Below are positions 52,483 through 60,564 of a stretch of DNA of 64,000 nt, in pieces (within the stretch, counting starts at the first letter, position 1; every line of letters starts with the position of its first letter). This DNA is from Paenibacillus_AA sp045062745. GTDB taxonomy: Bacteria > Bacillota > Bacilli > Paenibacillales > NBRC-103111. The stretch covers positions 56,589 through 120,588 of the forward strand of contig NZ_JBJGED010000025.1 of assembly GCF_045062745.1 (NCBI RefSeq). Reading direction: 5' to 3'. The position numbers were made by a program, and so were the translations under genes. The notes beneath the pieces were generated by a model, which worked only from the letters and a program-made list of their open reading frames with translations, was not told where the DNA came from and made no database searches.

Positions 52483-54573
52483 TCACACCGGCAATTCGCA
52501 GTAACCATTCGTGTCCTGAATGGTGACGGCCGTGACCTTCCCATGATCCGGCAGCTGCAACGTGCTTGATCCGGTTTTGACGGAAATGAGGGCGGTCTCG
52601 TTATATCCGGGCGCAGCCTCGTTAAGGATGCACCTTTCGGCCATCGGGATCGGGTCCGAATCGGATCGCCTCATCGTGAATGTATTGTTGTGCACATGTA
52701 CGCTCGTACCCGAGCTCGCCCGGAATAACCGGATGCCCCACTGGTCATGCACCTTGCACACGAACGTATTGGCCGAGATTTCAACATTCCGCAAATCCCC
52801 GATATCCTCGCAATCCAAACAGATCCCGTAAGCCGCATTCGGTTCATTGGCTGAGAAGTCTTTGATCGTATTCCCTTTGATGATCATGCCATGCTGATCG
52901 CCTCGGACGACGACCGCCTGCTGAAAGCCTTTGATCAAGTTACCTTGAATCGTCAGATCAAAATTGGTGCTGATCCGTCCTCGAATCACGCTCGTACGCA
53001 GCTCGATGCCGATCTGACCCTGGCGTCCCTCCAGCCAATTCCCTTGGATCAAGCCGCTGTTCGTCTGATTGGAGATGACGATGGCGGCGCGGACCTGATC
53101 CTTGATCGTATTGCCCTCGACCAGGAAATCCTGGGTGCGCTGATTGACGTCGCGTCCCATGCCGAAGCCCTGGATGGAGAACCCGTCGAAGTTGTTTTCC
53201 AGCACGTTGCTGACTGCGATCGGCTTCCTGGCGCCGCATAGGCGGACGGCGTGCTGGGAGCTCATCTTGATGAAGTTGCCCTGAATGAGACATTCCTCGC
53301 CGCGAATAATTTCGATGCCCGAGCCTTCCGCCGTGTTGACGATGATGTTGTACAGGAGCTTGGTACCGAATGAGTTGGTTTCCGCGCGAATTCCGGCATC
53401 GTCGCAATTGTCCAACCAGCAATGCTCGATGACCGATCGCTTCGCTCCGATGATGCGAATGCCGTGAACCTCCGAGTCTTCCCCGTAGTAGACGTCGGGG
53501 CTGCAAACGTTTTTGACTTGCAAGTGCCCGATATAAACATCGTTCGCCCGGGAGGTGAGTTGGATGCCGGGGCCAAGCGCCTGGAACTGGATCACCGTGG
53601 ACGTTTTGCCCGCCCCTCGAATGACCGTGGCCGCTCCCGGTTTCAAGGGTTGGGCGCACATATAGGTGCCCGGAGGAAGATGCATCTCGTTGCCTGCCGC
53701 CCGGTCGAACGCCGCCTGCAGAGCCGCCGAATCGTCGTGTCCGACATACACGCCTGCTGCCATTTGGGGAGCGGGACGGTCCAGTGTAATCGTGCGGCCG
53801 CTTACGTCCGCGATCTCAGCGAGTAAGGAGCTGCCGAACTGGACGACCTCCAGCCTGCCTGTCGCTCCGGTAGCGGCGGATTCGTAACGGGCGGTTTCCC
53901 CCTTCCCGGCTCCTTCCCGCTTGGCGACGAAAAACACTACGTTCGAATTCGCATATCCGCCAGGTATCCAATGCTCGTAAGCTTGATCTCGCCAATTCGC
54001 CGCGATGCTCCTGGCGCTCGTCCGAGTTCCCTTCTTCATCGACAGCTCGATTTCGACGCCAGTGCGTTGACTGTACGCATACGAGTTGCGTCTAGGCCCC
54101 GGCTCCACCGACGTGAGCTGCACCGTATCGGTTCCAACCGCGCCGCCGTTCGTCCAGCCTTCAAAAAACCAGTCGCGGATCCGGTCCGCGATCTCCACCG
54201 CACTCTCCCCCGCTTTGACAGGGATCAAAAACTCCACGGTATCGAGAACGATCGCTATGTAGCCGGAAGTCGAGCAACCCCGGGCAAGGCGCAGCGTCAC
54301 GGTTTCGCCCATTACCGCAATGTCCATAGTCCGGACCGGTTCCCCGGGAAGGTTCAGTTCGATTACACCGCCGGCTTTGGGCTCCTCCTCGATCACGAGC
54401 GAGAGCACTTCCCTGCACGGTTCGCCAGCTCCTGCAATCAGAATGCCTTGGCCGGCTTCGAAATCGATCGGTTCATCCAGTACGAGGCGGCTCGTCCCCG
54501 ATTCGATCGTACCCATCGTCCACTTGGACGAACCGGACAAGCGGCTAAGGGAACTCGTTGTATCCTTCTTCAA
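52483..54573 (-). CDS. Right-handed parallel beta-helix protein, no signal peptide
   Basis: The 696-residue protein has two parts. The N-terminal strand-rich region (1-300) contains two similar segments (TSRLVLDEPIDFEAGQGILIAGAG; GRTITLDRPAPQMAAGVYVGHDDSAALQAAFDRAA). The beta-helix proper has rungs with repeated 'I..N..' spacing (VIRGAGKTSTVIQFQ; VEGNTIKDQVRAAIVISNQ; TIQGNLIKGFQQAVVVRGDQHGMIIKGNTIKDFS). The start is TTG 54573, six bases after GGGAGGG; the longer frame upstream is poor. Pectate lyases, polysaccharide-active enzymes and tail spikes share this fold. No signal peptide is seen and the catalytic residues cannot be identified. Confidence 0.75.
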   Translation of the reverse strand: MKKDTTSSLSRLSGSSKWTMGTIESGTSRLVLDEPIDFEAGQGILIAGAGEPCREVLSLVIEEEPKAGGVIELNLPGEPVRTMDIAVMGETVTLRLARGCSTSGYIAIVLDTVEFLIPVKAGESAVEIADRIRDWFFEGWTNGGAVGTDTVQLTSVEPGPRRNSYAYSQRTGVEIELSMKKGTRTSARSIAANWRDQAYEHWIPGGYANSNVVFFVAKREGAGKGETARYESAATGATGRLEVVQFGSSLLAEIADVSGRTITLDRPAPQMAAGVYVGHDDSAALQAAFDRAAGNEMHLPPGTYMCAQPLKPGAATVIRGAGKTSTVIQFQALGPGIQLTSRANDVYIGHLQVKNVCSPDVYYGEDSEVHGIRIIGAKRSVIEHCWLDNCDDAGIRAETNSFGTKLLYNIIVNTAEGSGIEIIRGEECLIQGNFIKMSSQHAVRLCGARKPIAVSNVLENNFDGFSIQGFGMGRDVNQRTQDFLVEGNTIKDQVRAAIVISNQTNSGLIQGNWLEGRQGQIGIELRTSVIRGRISTNFDLTIQGNLIKGFQQAVVVRGDQHGMIIKGNTIKDFSANEPNAAYGICLDCEDIGDLRNVEISANTFVCKVHDQWGIRLFRASSGTSVHVHNNTFTMRRSDSDPIPMAERCILNEAAPGYNETALISVKTGSSTLQLPDHGKVTAVTIQDTNGYCELPV

Positions 54574-54655
54574 TTGTATCCCTCCCAGCGGATTCAAAAG
54601 TTTGCGAGATTTATCTATAATGTACATAACGACTACCTTCAAGGGGGGTTCGCTC

Positions 54656-55579
54656 ATGCAGAACGGCAAACAAAGAAAACGTTTACGGCTGCAAACGGAA
54701 ATCGATGTGACGGACCTGTACACCTTTTACTATTTCGAGCTGCCCAAACAATATATGTCCGAGATCGAGCAGTACGAATTCTGGGTCATGAGCTATATGG
54801 ACAATGGCGAAATGCGGATTGGCCTGGAAGGCGAGGAGCGGCTGCTCCGACAGGGCGAATTGACCCTCTTCAAGCCCGGCACCCCGCATCAAGTGAAATC
54901 GTCCAACCATAGTGCGCCGAATGTGATGATCGTCTCTTTCGAGTGCCACTCGCCGGGTATCGCCTGCTTAGGGAACCAATCGCTCGCCTTGACGGATTCC
55001 GAGAAGCGGCTGCTCTCCATTATTTTGCAGGAGGCAAACCGTGCGTTCGAGCTGAAAACGCAAGACGGCGAAATCGTCAGAAGCCTGAATCCTCCCTTCG
55101 GCGGCGAGCAAATGATCAAAAACGTCCTGGAGCTTCTTCTGGTGCAGCTGGTCAGACGTACAGCCCCCCAAAGCCGCGCCGCCGCTCCGTCATCGGCAGT
55201 CAAGTCGACCAAGGACAACGGAACGATCGCCGAAATCATGCAATTTATGAAAAAACGATTGTCCGGCCAAGTAACAACCGAAGAAATCGGGAGAACGTTC
55301 GGGATCGGGAAAGCTCAGCTGTACGCCGCTTTCAAAGCCCAAACAGGCTACGGCATCATGGAATATTTCAAGCTGCTGAAGATCGAAGAGGCGAAGCGGC
55401 TCATTCGGGAAGAAAATCGAACGATTACCGAAATTGCCGCCATCCTCGACTTCAACAATGTGCAGTACTTTTCCAAGCAGTTCAAGCAGTTAACCGGCAT
55501 GAAGCCGACGGAATATGCCAGGACGGTGCCCGCCCAGTTCGGCCGGGGCAATTTGGAGCTGCCGCTCAGGTCCACCTAG
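54656..55579 (+). CDS. AraC-family regulator (soluble)
   Basis: The 307-residue regulator has an N-terminal cupin-like sensing domain (EIEQYEFWVMSYMDNGEMRIGLEGEERLLRQGELTLFKPGTPHQVKSSNHSAPNVMIVSFECHS, residues 35-100) and a C-terminal pair of helix-turn-helix units (TTEEIGRTFGIGKAQLYAAFKAQTGYGIMEYFKLLKIEEAKRLI and TITEIAAILDFNNVQYFSKQFKQLTGMKPTEYARTV). ATG 54656 has AAGGGGGG upstream; the frame open to 54320 runs through the divergent gene. It is divergent from the beta-helix gene with an 82-nt shared control region, so it probably regulates it. Confidence 0.93.
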   Translation: MQNGKQRKRLRLQTEIDVTDLYTFYYFELPKQYMSEIEQYEFWVMSYMDNGEMRIGLEGEERLLRQGELTLFKPGTPHQVKSSNHSAPNVMIVSFECHSPGIACLGNQSLALTDSEKRLLSIILQEANRAFELKTQDGEIVRSLNPPFGGEQMIKNVLELLLVQLVRRTAPQSRAAAPSSAVKSTKDNGTIAEIMQFMKKRLSGQVTTEEIGRTFGIGKAQLYAAFKAQTGYGIMEYFKLLKIEEAKRLIREENRTITEIAAILDFNNVQYFSKQFKQLTGMKPTEYARTVPAQFGRGNLELPLRST

Positions 55580-55597
55580 CCCGAATGCTAGCTAGGC

Positions 55598-57505
55598 TCA
55601 CAGGCGATTCGCCGAAGCCGTCAACGTGCCCGTTCCTCCGTCCAGGAACGAAGCCGTCTCGCCCCCATCCAGCATATCATTGTTCGTGACCAGATTCGCT
55701 GTGCAATCCGATGTTTGAATCCGGATCCCGTACTGAGCCCGAATGGTCCCAAGTCCCTTACGGACCGTATTCATCTGCACGTTGTTGGACCCGCTGTTCT
55801 CCATGAACAGCATATTGGCATATGCATTGTGGGCGGTCTGACTATTGCCGATGCAGGTGTTGGACAGCACCTCGTTGTGGTGGGATTCTTTTCTCAGCCA
55901 TAGTCCCGCCTGCTTGTTGCCGCTGCACGTGTTGCGCTCGATTTTATTGTAAGACGCCTGCCACAGCTGGATGCCGTACTCGTTGTCCGTACAGAGGTTG
56001 CCCGAGAGTTCGTTGAATTGACTCGTCGTGCCGACCAGTCGAATCCCGTACAAATTCCCGTTCGTGCGGTTATCCGCGATCCTGGCATATTGGATATATG
56101 TAGCGCCGATCCCTTCCTGAGCGTTGTTCATGCACACATTGTCGCGGAAAGCATTATAGCGTATTTTGGACGTTGCGGTGCCTTCAATGGAAATCCCTTT
56201 GCCCCCGTTGCGGTTGACCGTGTTCCCGACGACATCGTTATGCTCGGTCAGGATGGAACGGGTGTTGATCGCGATGCGAATGCCCATATCCTTGTTGTCG
56301 CTGCAAGTGTTGAACAGCACTTTGTTGTGGGAGCCGCTTCGAATCTGAATGCCCCGTATATTCCGCAAGCAAGTGTTCGATTCGAGGGTGATTTGGCGTG
56401 CGTTCGTATCCGTCGTCCCGTAAATGCCGATCCCGCTTCCCGCGTTGTCGTTGCACTCGCAGCCGATTACGGCGAAATCGGTGACGACCACCGTGCTGTT
56501 CGGCTCGAGGTCGATTCCGCTCTGCGGCTCGGTTCCGTTCGTCTTGTTGAACCGGCTCGCGAACGCGATGCCGCCAATACATGCGGTCACCGACATCCCC
56601 TGCCTGCGGTTGTTTTCGCATGTCACATGCAGGATCTTCACATGCTCGCATTCGATACGCGGGTTTTGGCTGTCATCCGTCCCTATATAGATGCCGTCTC
56701 CCCAGCAATCTCGGACGATCGTATCGCGCACCGTGACGTTACGGCTGCTGCGGATCGAAATGCCCATTCCCCACTCGCCGGTCGTCCCTAGATGACCATA
56801 CCGCTCGCCGATGATGGTTCCGCCCTGGATCGTGACGTTCTCCTTATTGATAATATTGATGACCGCGAATCGTTCCTTGTCGTTCGGAATCGCCGTCAGG
56901 ACGGCGCCAGGAGACATCAGCACTGTCGTGTTGCTAGCCGGCCGGAGCTCGCGAACCGCATCGACCCGATACGTACCGTCCTCGATATATACCGACCCGC
57001 CGGCCGCCGGAACGGCGTCCAGGGCATGCTGGATCGCGGTCGTATCGTCCGCGGCACCGTCCCCCTTGGCCCCGAACCATCGGGCGTGAATCGCTTCGCC
57101 GTAATGGCGCTTGAACCGGGCGCCGGAGGCGGTAACCAGGATCGTTCCCGTATTGTCCGCCGATGACGGATCGACCGCGTCCCGATAAAACCATCCCTGC
57201 TGACCGGGGTCGGTGATGAAATAGACCGTTTCCGGGTCCGTTGCCGTATTCGCCCGCAATTCGGCTATGGTAGCCGTGACACAGCACGACCCTAACGTAA
57301 ACGGGCCTTGTCCCCCGGGTCCATATACCGCCTTCGACACCGAATCATGCCCCCCGCTGCTGGCTTGAAGCAGAGGCAAGTTGTACAAGGCCGTTGCGGC
57401 CCCGGCCATGCCAAGCGAGAGAAGCAGCTTTCTGCGGCTTATGGCTCCTGTCTGTCCGGATCTGTCTCGCGCTTCGCCTTCATGCGGATCTTCGTTCGCC
57501 ATCAT
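55598..57505 (-). CDS. Tat-exported right-handed parallel beta-helix protein
   Basis: The 635-residue protein begins with a twin-arginine signal (ISRRKLLLSLGMAGAATALYNLP, residues 22-44), so it is exported folded. The mature part has an N-terminal region with IHARWFGAKGDGAADDTTAIQHALDAVPAAGGSVYIEDGTYRV, a pectate-lyase-superfamily start, and about 15 rungs of the form N.C..N...GI.I/G..(S/N)N.V (for example GIQIRSGSHNKVLFNTCSDNKDMGIRIAINTRS; GIQLWQASYNKIERNTCSGNKQAGLWLRKESHHNEVLSNTC). It is probably a polysaccharide-active enzyme; substrate unknown. It lies 13 nt after the binding protein, in an operon with it and the oxidoreductase. Confidence 0.85.
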   Translation of the reverse strand: MMANEDPHEGEARDRSGQTGAISRRKLLLSLGMAGAATALYNLPLLQASSGGHDSVSKAVYGPGGQGPFTLGSCCVTATIAELRANTATDPETVYFITDPGQQGWFYRDAVDPSSADNTGTILVTASGARFKRHYGEAIHARWFGAKGDGAADDTTAIQHALDAVPAAGGSVYIEDGTYRVDAVRELRPASNTTVLMSPGAVLTAIPNDKERFAVINIINKENVTIQGGTIIGERYGHLGTTGEWGMGISIRSSRNVTVRDTIVRDCWGDGIYIGTDDSQNPRIECEHVKILHVTCENNRRQGMSVTACIGGIAFASRFNKTNGTEPQSGIDLEPNSTVVVTDFAVIGCECNDNAGSGIGIYGTTDTNARQITLESNTCLRNIRGIQIRSGSHNKVLFNTCSDNKDMGIRIAINTRSILTEHNDVVGNTVNRNGGKGISIEGTATSKIRYNAFRDNVCMNNAQEGIGATYIQYARIADNRTNGNLYGIRLVGTTSQFNELSGNLCTDNEYGIQLWQASYNKIERNTCSGNKQAGLWLRKESHHNEVLSNTCIGNSQTAHNAYANMLFMENSGSNNVQMNTVRKGLGTIRAQYGIRIQTSDCTANLVTNNDMLDGGETASFLDGGTGTLTASANRL

Positions 57506-57518
57506 TACCCGCCTCCTC

Positions 57519-58832
57519 TTATTTGCTTGCGCGCTTCGCGTCGGCCACCGCTTTGTCCGCCTTTTCTGCCGCCGTGCGCAGCGACGTGTTTATATCCGCC
57601 GTTCCCATGATCACGTCGTATGGAACGTTCTTGAACACATTCTCCACAGTCAGCTGGTAAGGGGATATTTTCGTCATCGGAGCAAATGTATTGTAGAAGA
57701 TCGCCTGCCAGTTTTTATCCTTGAATGCCGAGTTTTGCCCGTACGCTTTTTTCACATCGGCATCGTTGATCACCGGCATGATCCCGTCCCGTGAGTAGCC
57801 CTCCTGCACTTCCTTCGAGGTCAAATAATCGATGGCGAGCATGGCCGCCTCTTTGTTTTGGGCCATGGACGTAATGCCCATCAAATACGGGGTGGCTTGC
57901 GAGCCCACTTTCGGCTTCTCCTTGAAGGTCGGCAGAGCCACGAGATCCCAATTCACCTTCTCGATTTCTTTCGGCACCGTGAACGGGAATTGAGAATTGA
58001 ACACGAACATGGCGAGCTCCTGCGAATCCGTAAATTCGGTCCGGTAAGGAATGCGTTTGAGCTCGGAGACGCGGGTTTTGTAGCCCTGCTCGTCGGCCGG
58101 TGCGACGAAAAACGTCTGGATCAGCTTCTTCCACTCGTCCCGTTCGAAGGTCGGCTTATCCGTGTCCGGATCGAGATAGGGCTGGGATAGAGAGTTGGAC
58201 CGCAGAATGTGCGCCGGGGACGCGGCAAAGCCCAAATACCGCTTCCCGCCTTCCGTCCGATTCAGCTTTTTGGCCATTTCTATCGTATCGTCCCAAGTCA
58301 TGCCGTCCTTCGGGTAAGGGACGCCGAACTTGTCGAAGAGCGTTTTATTGTAGAACAAAACCTGGGTCATGTTGGTAACCGGCAGTCCATACAGCTTGCC
58401 ATCGCTCGACAGCTTCACTCCGTCGATCAGCGTCGGCTCGAATTTGCCCAGATCGACCTTCTGTTTCTTGGCCAGCTCCGTCATATCGAACTGCAGCCCG
58501 GCATTCATCGCCAGCTCGAAGAAGTTGGGCATGGAGGCGAACAGGATGTCGATGCGCTGATTTTGCGCGAGCAGCTCCGGGAGCGTCGACCCCTTAGCCG
58601 ATTTGATATACTTGATCGTATAGTTCGGGAATTTTTTGCGTAAAGCGTTTCCAAAAAGGGCATCGAACGTTTCTTCGGAATCCCCGTTGTTGGAGTGGAA
58701 CACCAGCTCCACAGGTTCGTTCGCGATTTGGTTGGGAGATTTCGTTTCCTCCGCACCTCCGCACGCGGCAAGGGTGGACAACAACGCCAAAATGACAATG
58801 AGTTGAATGAGGATCCCTCGTTTTCTGTACAT
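57519..58832 (-). CDS. Extracellular sugar-binding lipoprotein, no adjacent permeases
   Basis: The 437-residue lipoprotein has a signal peptide ending in LLSTLAACGGAEET and a family 1 binding fold (VELVFHSNNGDSEETFDALFGNALRKKFPNYTIKYIKSAKGSTLPELLAQNQRIDILFASMPNF; YNKTLFDKFGVPYPKDGMTWDDTIEMAKKL; AAMLAIDYLTSKEVQEGYSRDGIMPVIND). ATG 58832 has GGAGGAA upstream; the longer frame is not used. Permease genes do not flank it, so its membrane partners are elsewhere. It is the middle gene of oxidoreductase-binding protein-beta-helix. Confidence 0.92.
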   Translation of the reverse strand: MYRKRGILIQLIVILALLSTLAACGGAEETKSPNQIANEPVELVFHSNNGDSEETFDALFGNALRKKFPNYTIKYIKSAKGSTLPELLAQNQRIDILFASMPNFFELAMNAGLQFDMTELAKKQKVDLGKFEPTLIDGVKLSSDGKLYGLPVTNMTQVLFYNKTLFDKFGVPYPKDGMTWDDTIEMAKKLNRTEGGKRYLGFAASPAHILRSNSLSQPYLDPDTDKPTFERDEWKKLIQTFFVAPADEQGYKTRVSELKRIPYRTEFTDSQELAMFVFNSQFPFTVPKEIEKVNWDLVALPTFKEKPKVGSQATPYLMGITSMAQNKEAAMLAIDYLTSKEVQEGYSRDGIMPVINDADVKKAYGQNSAFKDKNWQAIFYNTFAPMTKISPYQLTVENVFKNVPYDVIMGTADINTSLRTAAEKADKAVADAKRASK

Positions 58833-58855
58833 TCCGATTCCTCCATCTCTATTTT

Positions 58856-60052
58856 TTACCGGACCATAATGGGGTGAAGCGATTGGAGACGGGGTATCGT
58901 AACCGGCAGCCCCGATTCGGCGGATTGCTCCGCGGCCAGGGCGATCGCCGCGCTGTCGCGCGCTCCCCACACGCCCGGCATCGTCGGCTCGCCTTTCTTC
59001 ACGAGATCGACAAACGTGTTCACGATGGACAGGTCTCCGCCCCCGTGCCCTCCCGTTCTACGTTCCGGGTAATAGGTATTCAGCTCGCGGGTGTGCCGCT
59101 TCTGTACCGTAATTTTGTAATCCTGCTCATTGTTGTACAAGCCGTATATTTTGCCCTTCGTGCCGGTAAATGTGAATTCCCTCGTGTATTCCGGAGTAAA
59201 ATGACATTCCGTATACGAGACGCGGACGCCGTTGTCGTAATCGATCACGACAATGCTGTTGTCGTGCACATCGCATTCCTGGGCGTATACGCACAGATCG
59301 TCCTTCAGCAAAATGCCTCCGTAATCCATCTTCACGCCGCGATTTATGTCCACATAGTACGGACAACTGTTTTGATCCGCGCAATCCCGGCATCGCTTGT
59401 CGTTCGGCTCCCGGCCTCCGAATACGTCAATGCCCCCGGAGCAATACACTTTGACGGGAGACGCGTCCACCAGCCAATTGGCCAAATCCAAAGAATGCGT
59501 CCCTTTTTCCAGCAGCAGACTCGTAATATACGCCTTCCTCCGCCGGATGCCGTGATAGTAGTAATCGCCGCCGACCGACACGTTGTCCGTCACATGGCCG
59601 ATCCGGATGTCGCCGATCTCGCCTGCTCGGATCAATCGGTGCATTTCCTCCATTAGGGAGCAATAACGCAGCTCCAATCCGATCATGAATACGCGCTCCG
59701 ACTCGATCCCGGCCCGGATCATCCGGTCGCAATCGGCGATCGTATCCGCCATCGGCTTCTCCAAGTACACGTGTTTCTTCGCCTGAAGCGCCGCTAGCGC
59801 GTGCTCGGCATGGGCGAAATGATTGCTGGTAATGACGACCGCGTCCAATTCGGGCATTTGCAAAAACTGCTCCAGCGATGTCGTGGCCGGGATATCCCCC
59901 AGCGTTGCTTTGGCGAAGTCCAAGCTCTCCGAACGGATGTCGCATAGCCCGACCAACCGGCAATCCGGATGTTTGCCGAAGTAGTTGCCGGCGAAGTAAA
60001 CGCCGCGCTTCCCTGTCCCGAGAATGCCGATTCCGATTTTATGTGTTTTCAT
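58856..60052 (-). CDS. Gfo/Idh/MocA-family sugar oxidoreductase
   Basis: The 398-residue NAD(P)-dependent dehydrogenase has a Rossmann start (IGILGTGKRGVYFAGNYFGKHPDCRLVGLCDIRSESLDFA), the family motif VYLEKPMADTIADCDRMI (near 93-110), and a catalytic His region. The cysteine cluster RCRDCADQNSCPYYVD near 220 occurs in a subset of the family and may bind metal. These enzymes oxidise or reduce sugars and sugar derivatives. ATG 60052 is the first gene of its operon; a cre/LacI-type palindrome lies about 50 nt upstream. Confidence 0.92.
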   Translation of the reverse strand: MKTHKIGIGILGTGKRGVYFAGNYFGKHPDCRLVGLCDIRSESLDFAKATLGDIPATTSLEQFLQMPELDAVVITSNHFAHAEHALAALQAKKHVYLEKPMADTIADCDRMIRAGIESERVFMIGLELRYCSLMEEMHRLIRAGEIGDIRIGHVTDNVSVGGDYYYHGIRRRKAYITSLLLEKGTHSLDLANWLVDASPVKVYCSGGIDVFGGREPNDKRCRDCADQNSCPYYVDINRGVKMDYGGILLKDDLCVYAQECDVHDNSIVVIDYDNGVRVSYTECHFTPEYTREFTFTGTKGKIYGLYNNEQDYKITVQKRHTRELNTYYPERRTGGHGGGDLSIVNTFVDLVKKGEPTMPGVWGARDSAAIALAAEQSAESGLPVTIPRLQSLHPIMVR

Positions 60053-60100
60053 CGACCGTGCCGCTCCTCGAACGGCTTTTCCCTCCTTCTAAGTCTTTAT

Positions 60101-60114
60101 AGTAATCGATTACA
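60101..60114. promoter_or_regulatory. LacI/CcpA-type operator upstream of the oxidoreductase operon
   Basis: GTAATCGATTAC (60102-60113) is a 12-bp perfect palindrome. With its flanking bases it matches the cre consensus at 13 of 14 positions on either strand. TATAAA (60101-60096 on the minus strand) lies at its edge and could be the -10. CcpA or a local LacI-family repressor could bind. Confidence 0.55.
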
Positions 60115-60179
60115 TTACAAGTTTAGTAAATCCACCCCAAAAAAACAGTGGCGATTTTTCCGATTGTTTTATATTTTCA

Positions 60180-60511
60180 GCTACGGCTCGCAGGAAGTGA
60201 ACCGCGGCGTCACGGCCGTCCATGACTGCGGCGAGACGTTCTCGGGCATACACGAGGAGATGGACAAGGTCAGCGGCATGATCCAGGAAGTGTCTGCCGC
60301 CGCCGAGCAAATCTCGGCCAGCTCGCAGGAGGTGACCGCCACCGTCGAGCAGCTGTCCCACATCGCCTCCGGCGCTTCGGAGAACGCGCAGAGCGTCGCC
60401 GCCGCCTCCGAGGAGCAGCTCGCGACGATGGAGGAGATCTCCGCCTCCGCCGCGGCCCTGAGCCATATGGTGCAGGAGCTGCTTGAGCTGATGGGCAAGT
60501 TCAAGGTTTAA
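60180..60511 (+). pseudogene. Methyl-accepting chemotaxis protein remnant (C-terminal end)
   Basis: About 110 codons encode only the last part of a chemoreceptor signalling domain: GSQEVNRGVTAVHDCGETFSGIHEEMDKVSGMIQEVSAAAEQISASSQEVTATVEQLSHIASGASENAQSVAAASEEQLATMEEISASAAALSHMVQELLELMGKFKV, then a stop. The hairpin-tip motif, the membrane and sensor parts and a usable start are missing. Upstream sequence is the promoter of the divergent oxidoreductase. The remnant marks an old deletion or insertion end. Confidence 0.85.
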
Positions 60512-60526
60512 CATCGTCGAAGAGAA

Positions 60527-60551
60527 GGACCCGGCAGCGGTTGCCGGGTCC
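60527..60551. terminator. Intrinsic terminator hairpin
   Basis: GGACCCGGCA and TTGCCGGGTCC form a stem just past the chemoreceptor remnant, followed by CTCCTTTTGC. It can also serve the convergent SLH gene. Confidence 0.7.
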
Positions 60552-60564
60552 CTCCTTTTGCTTC

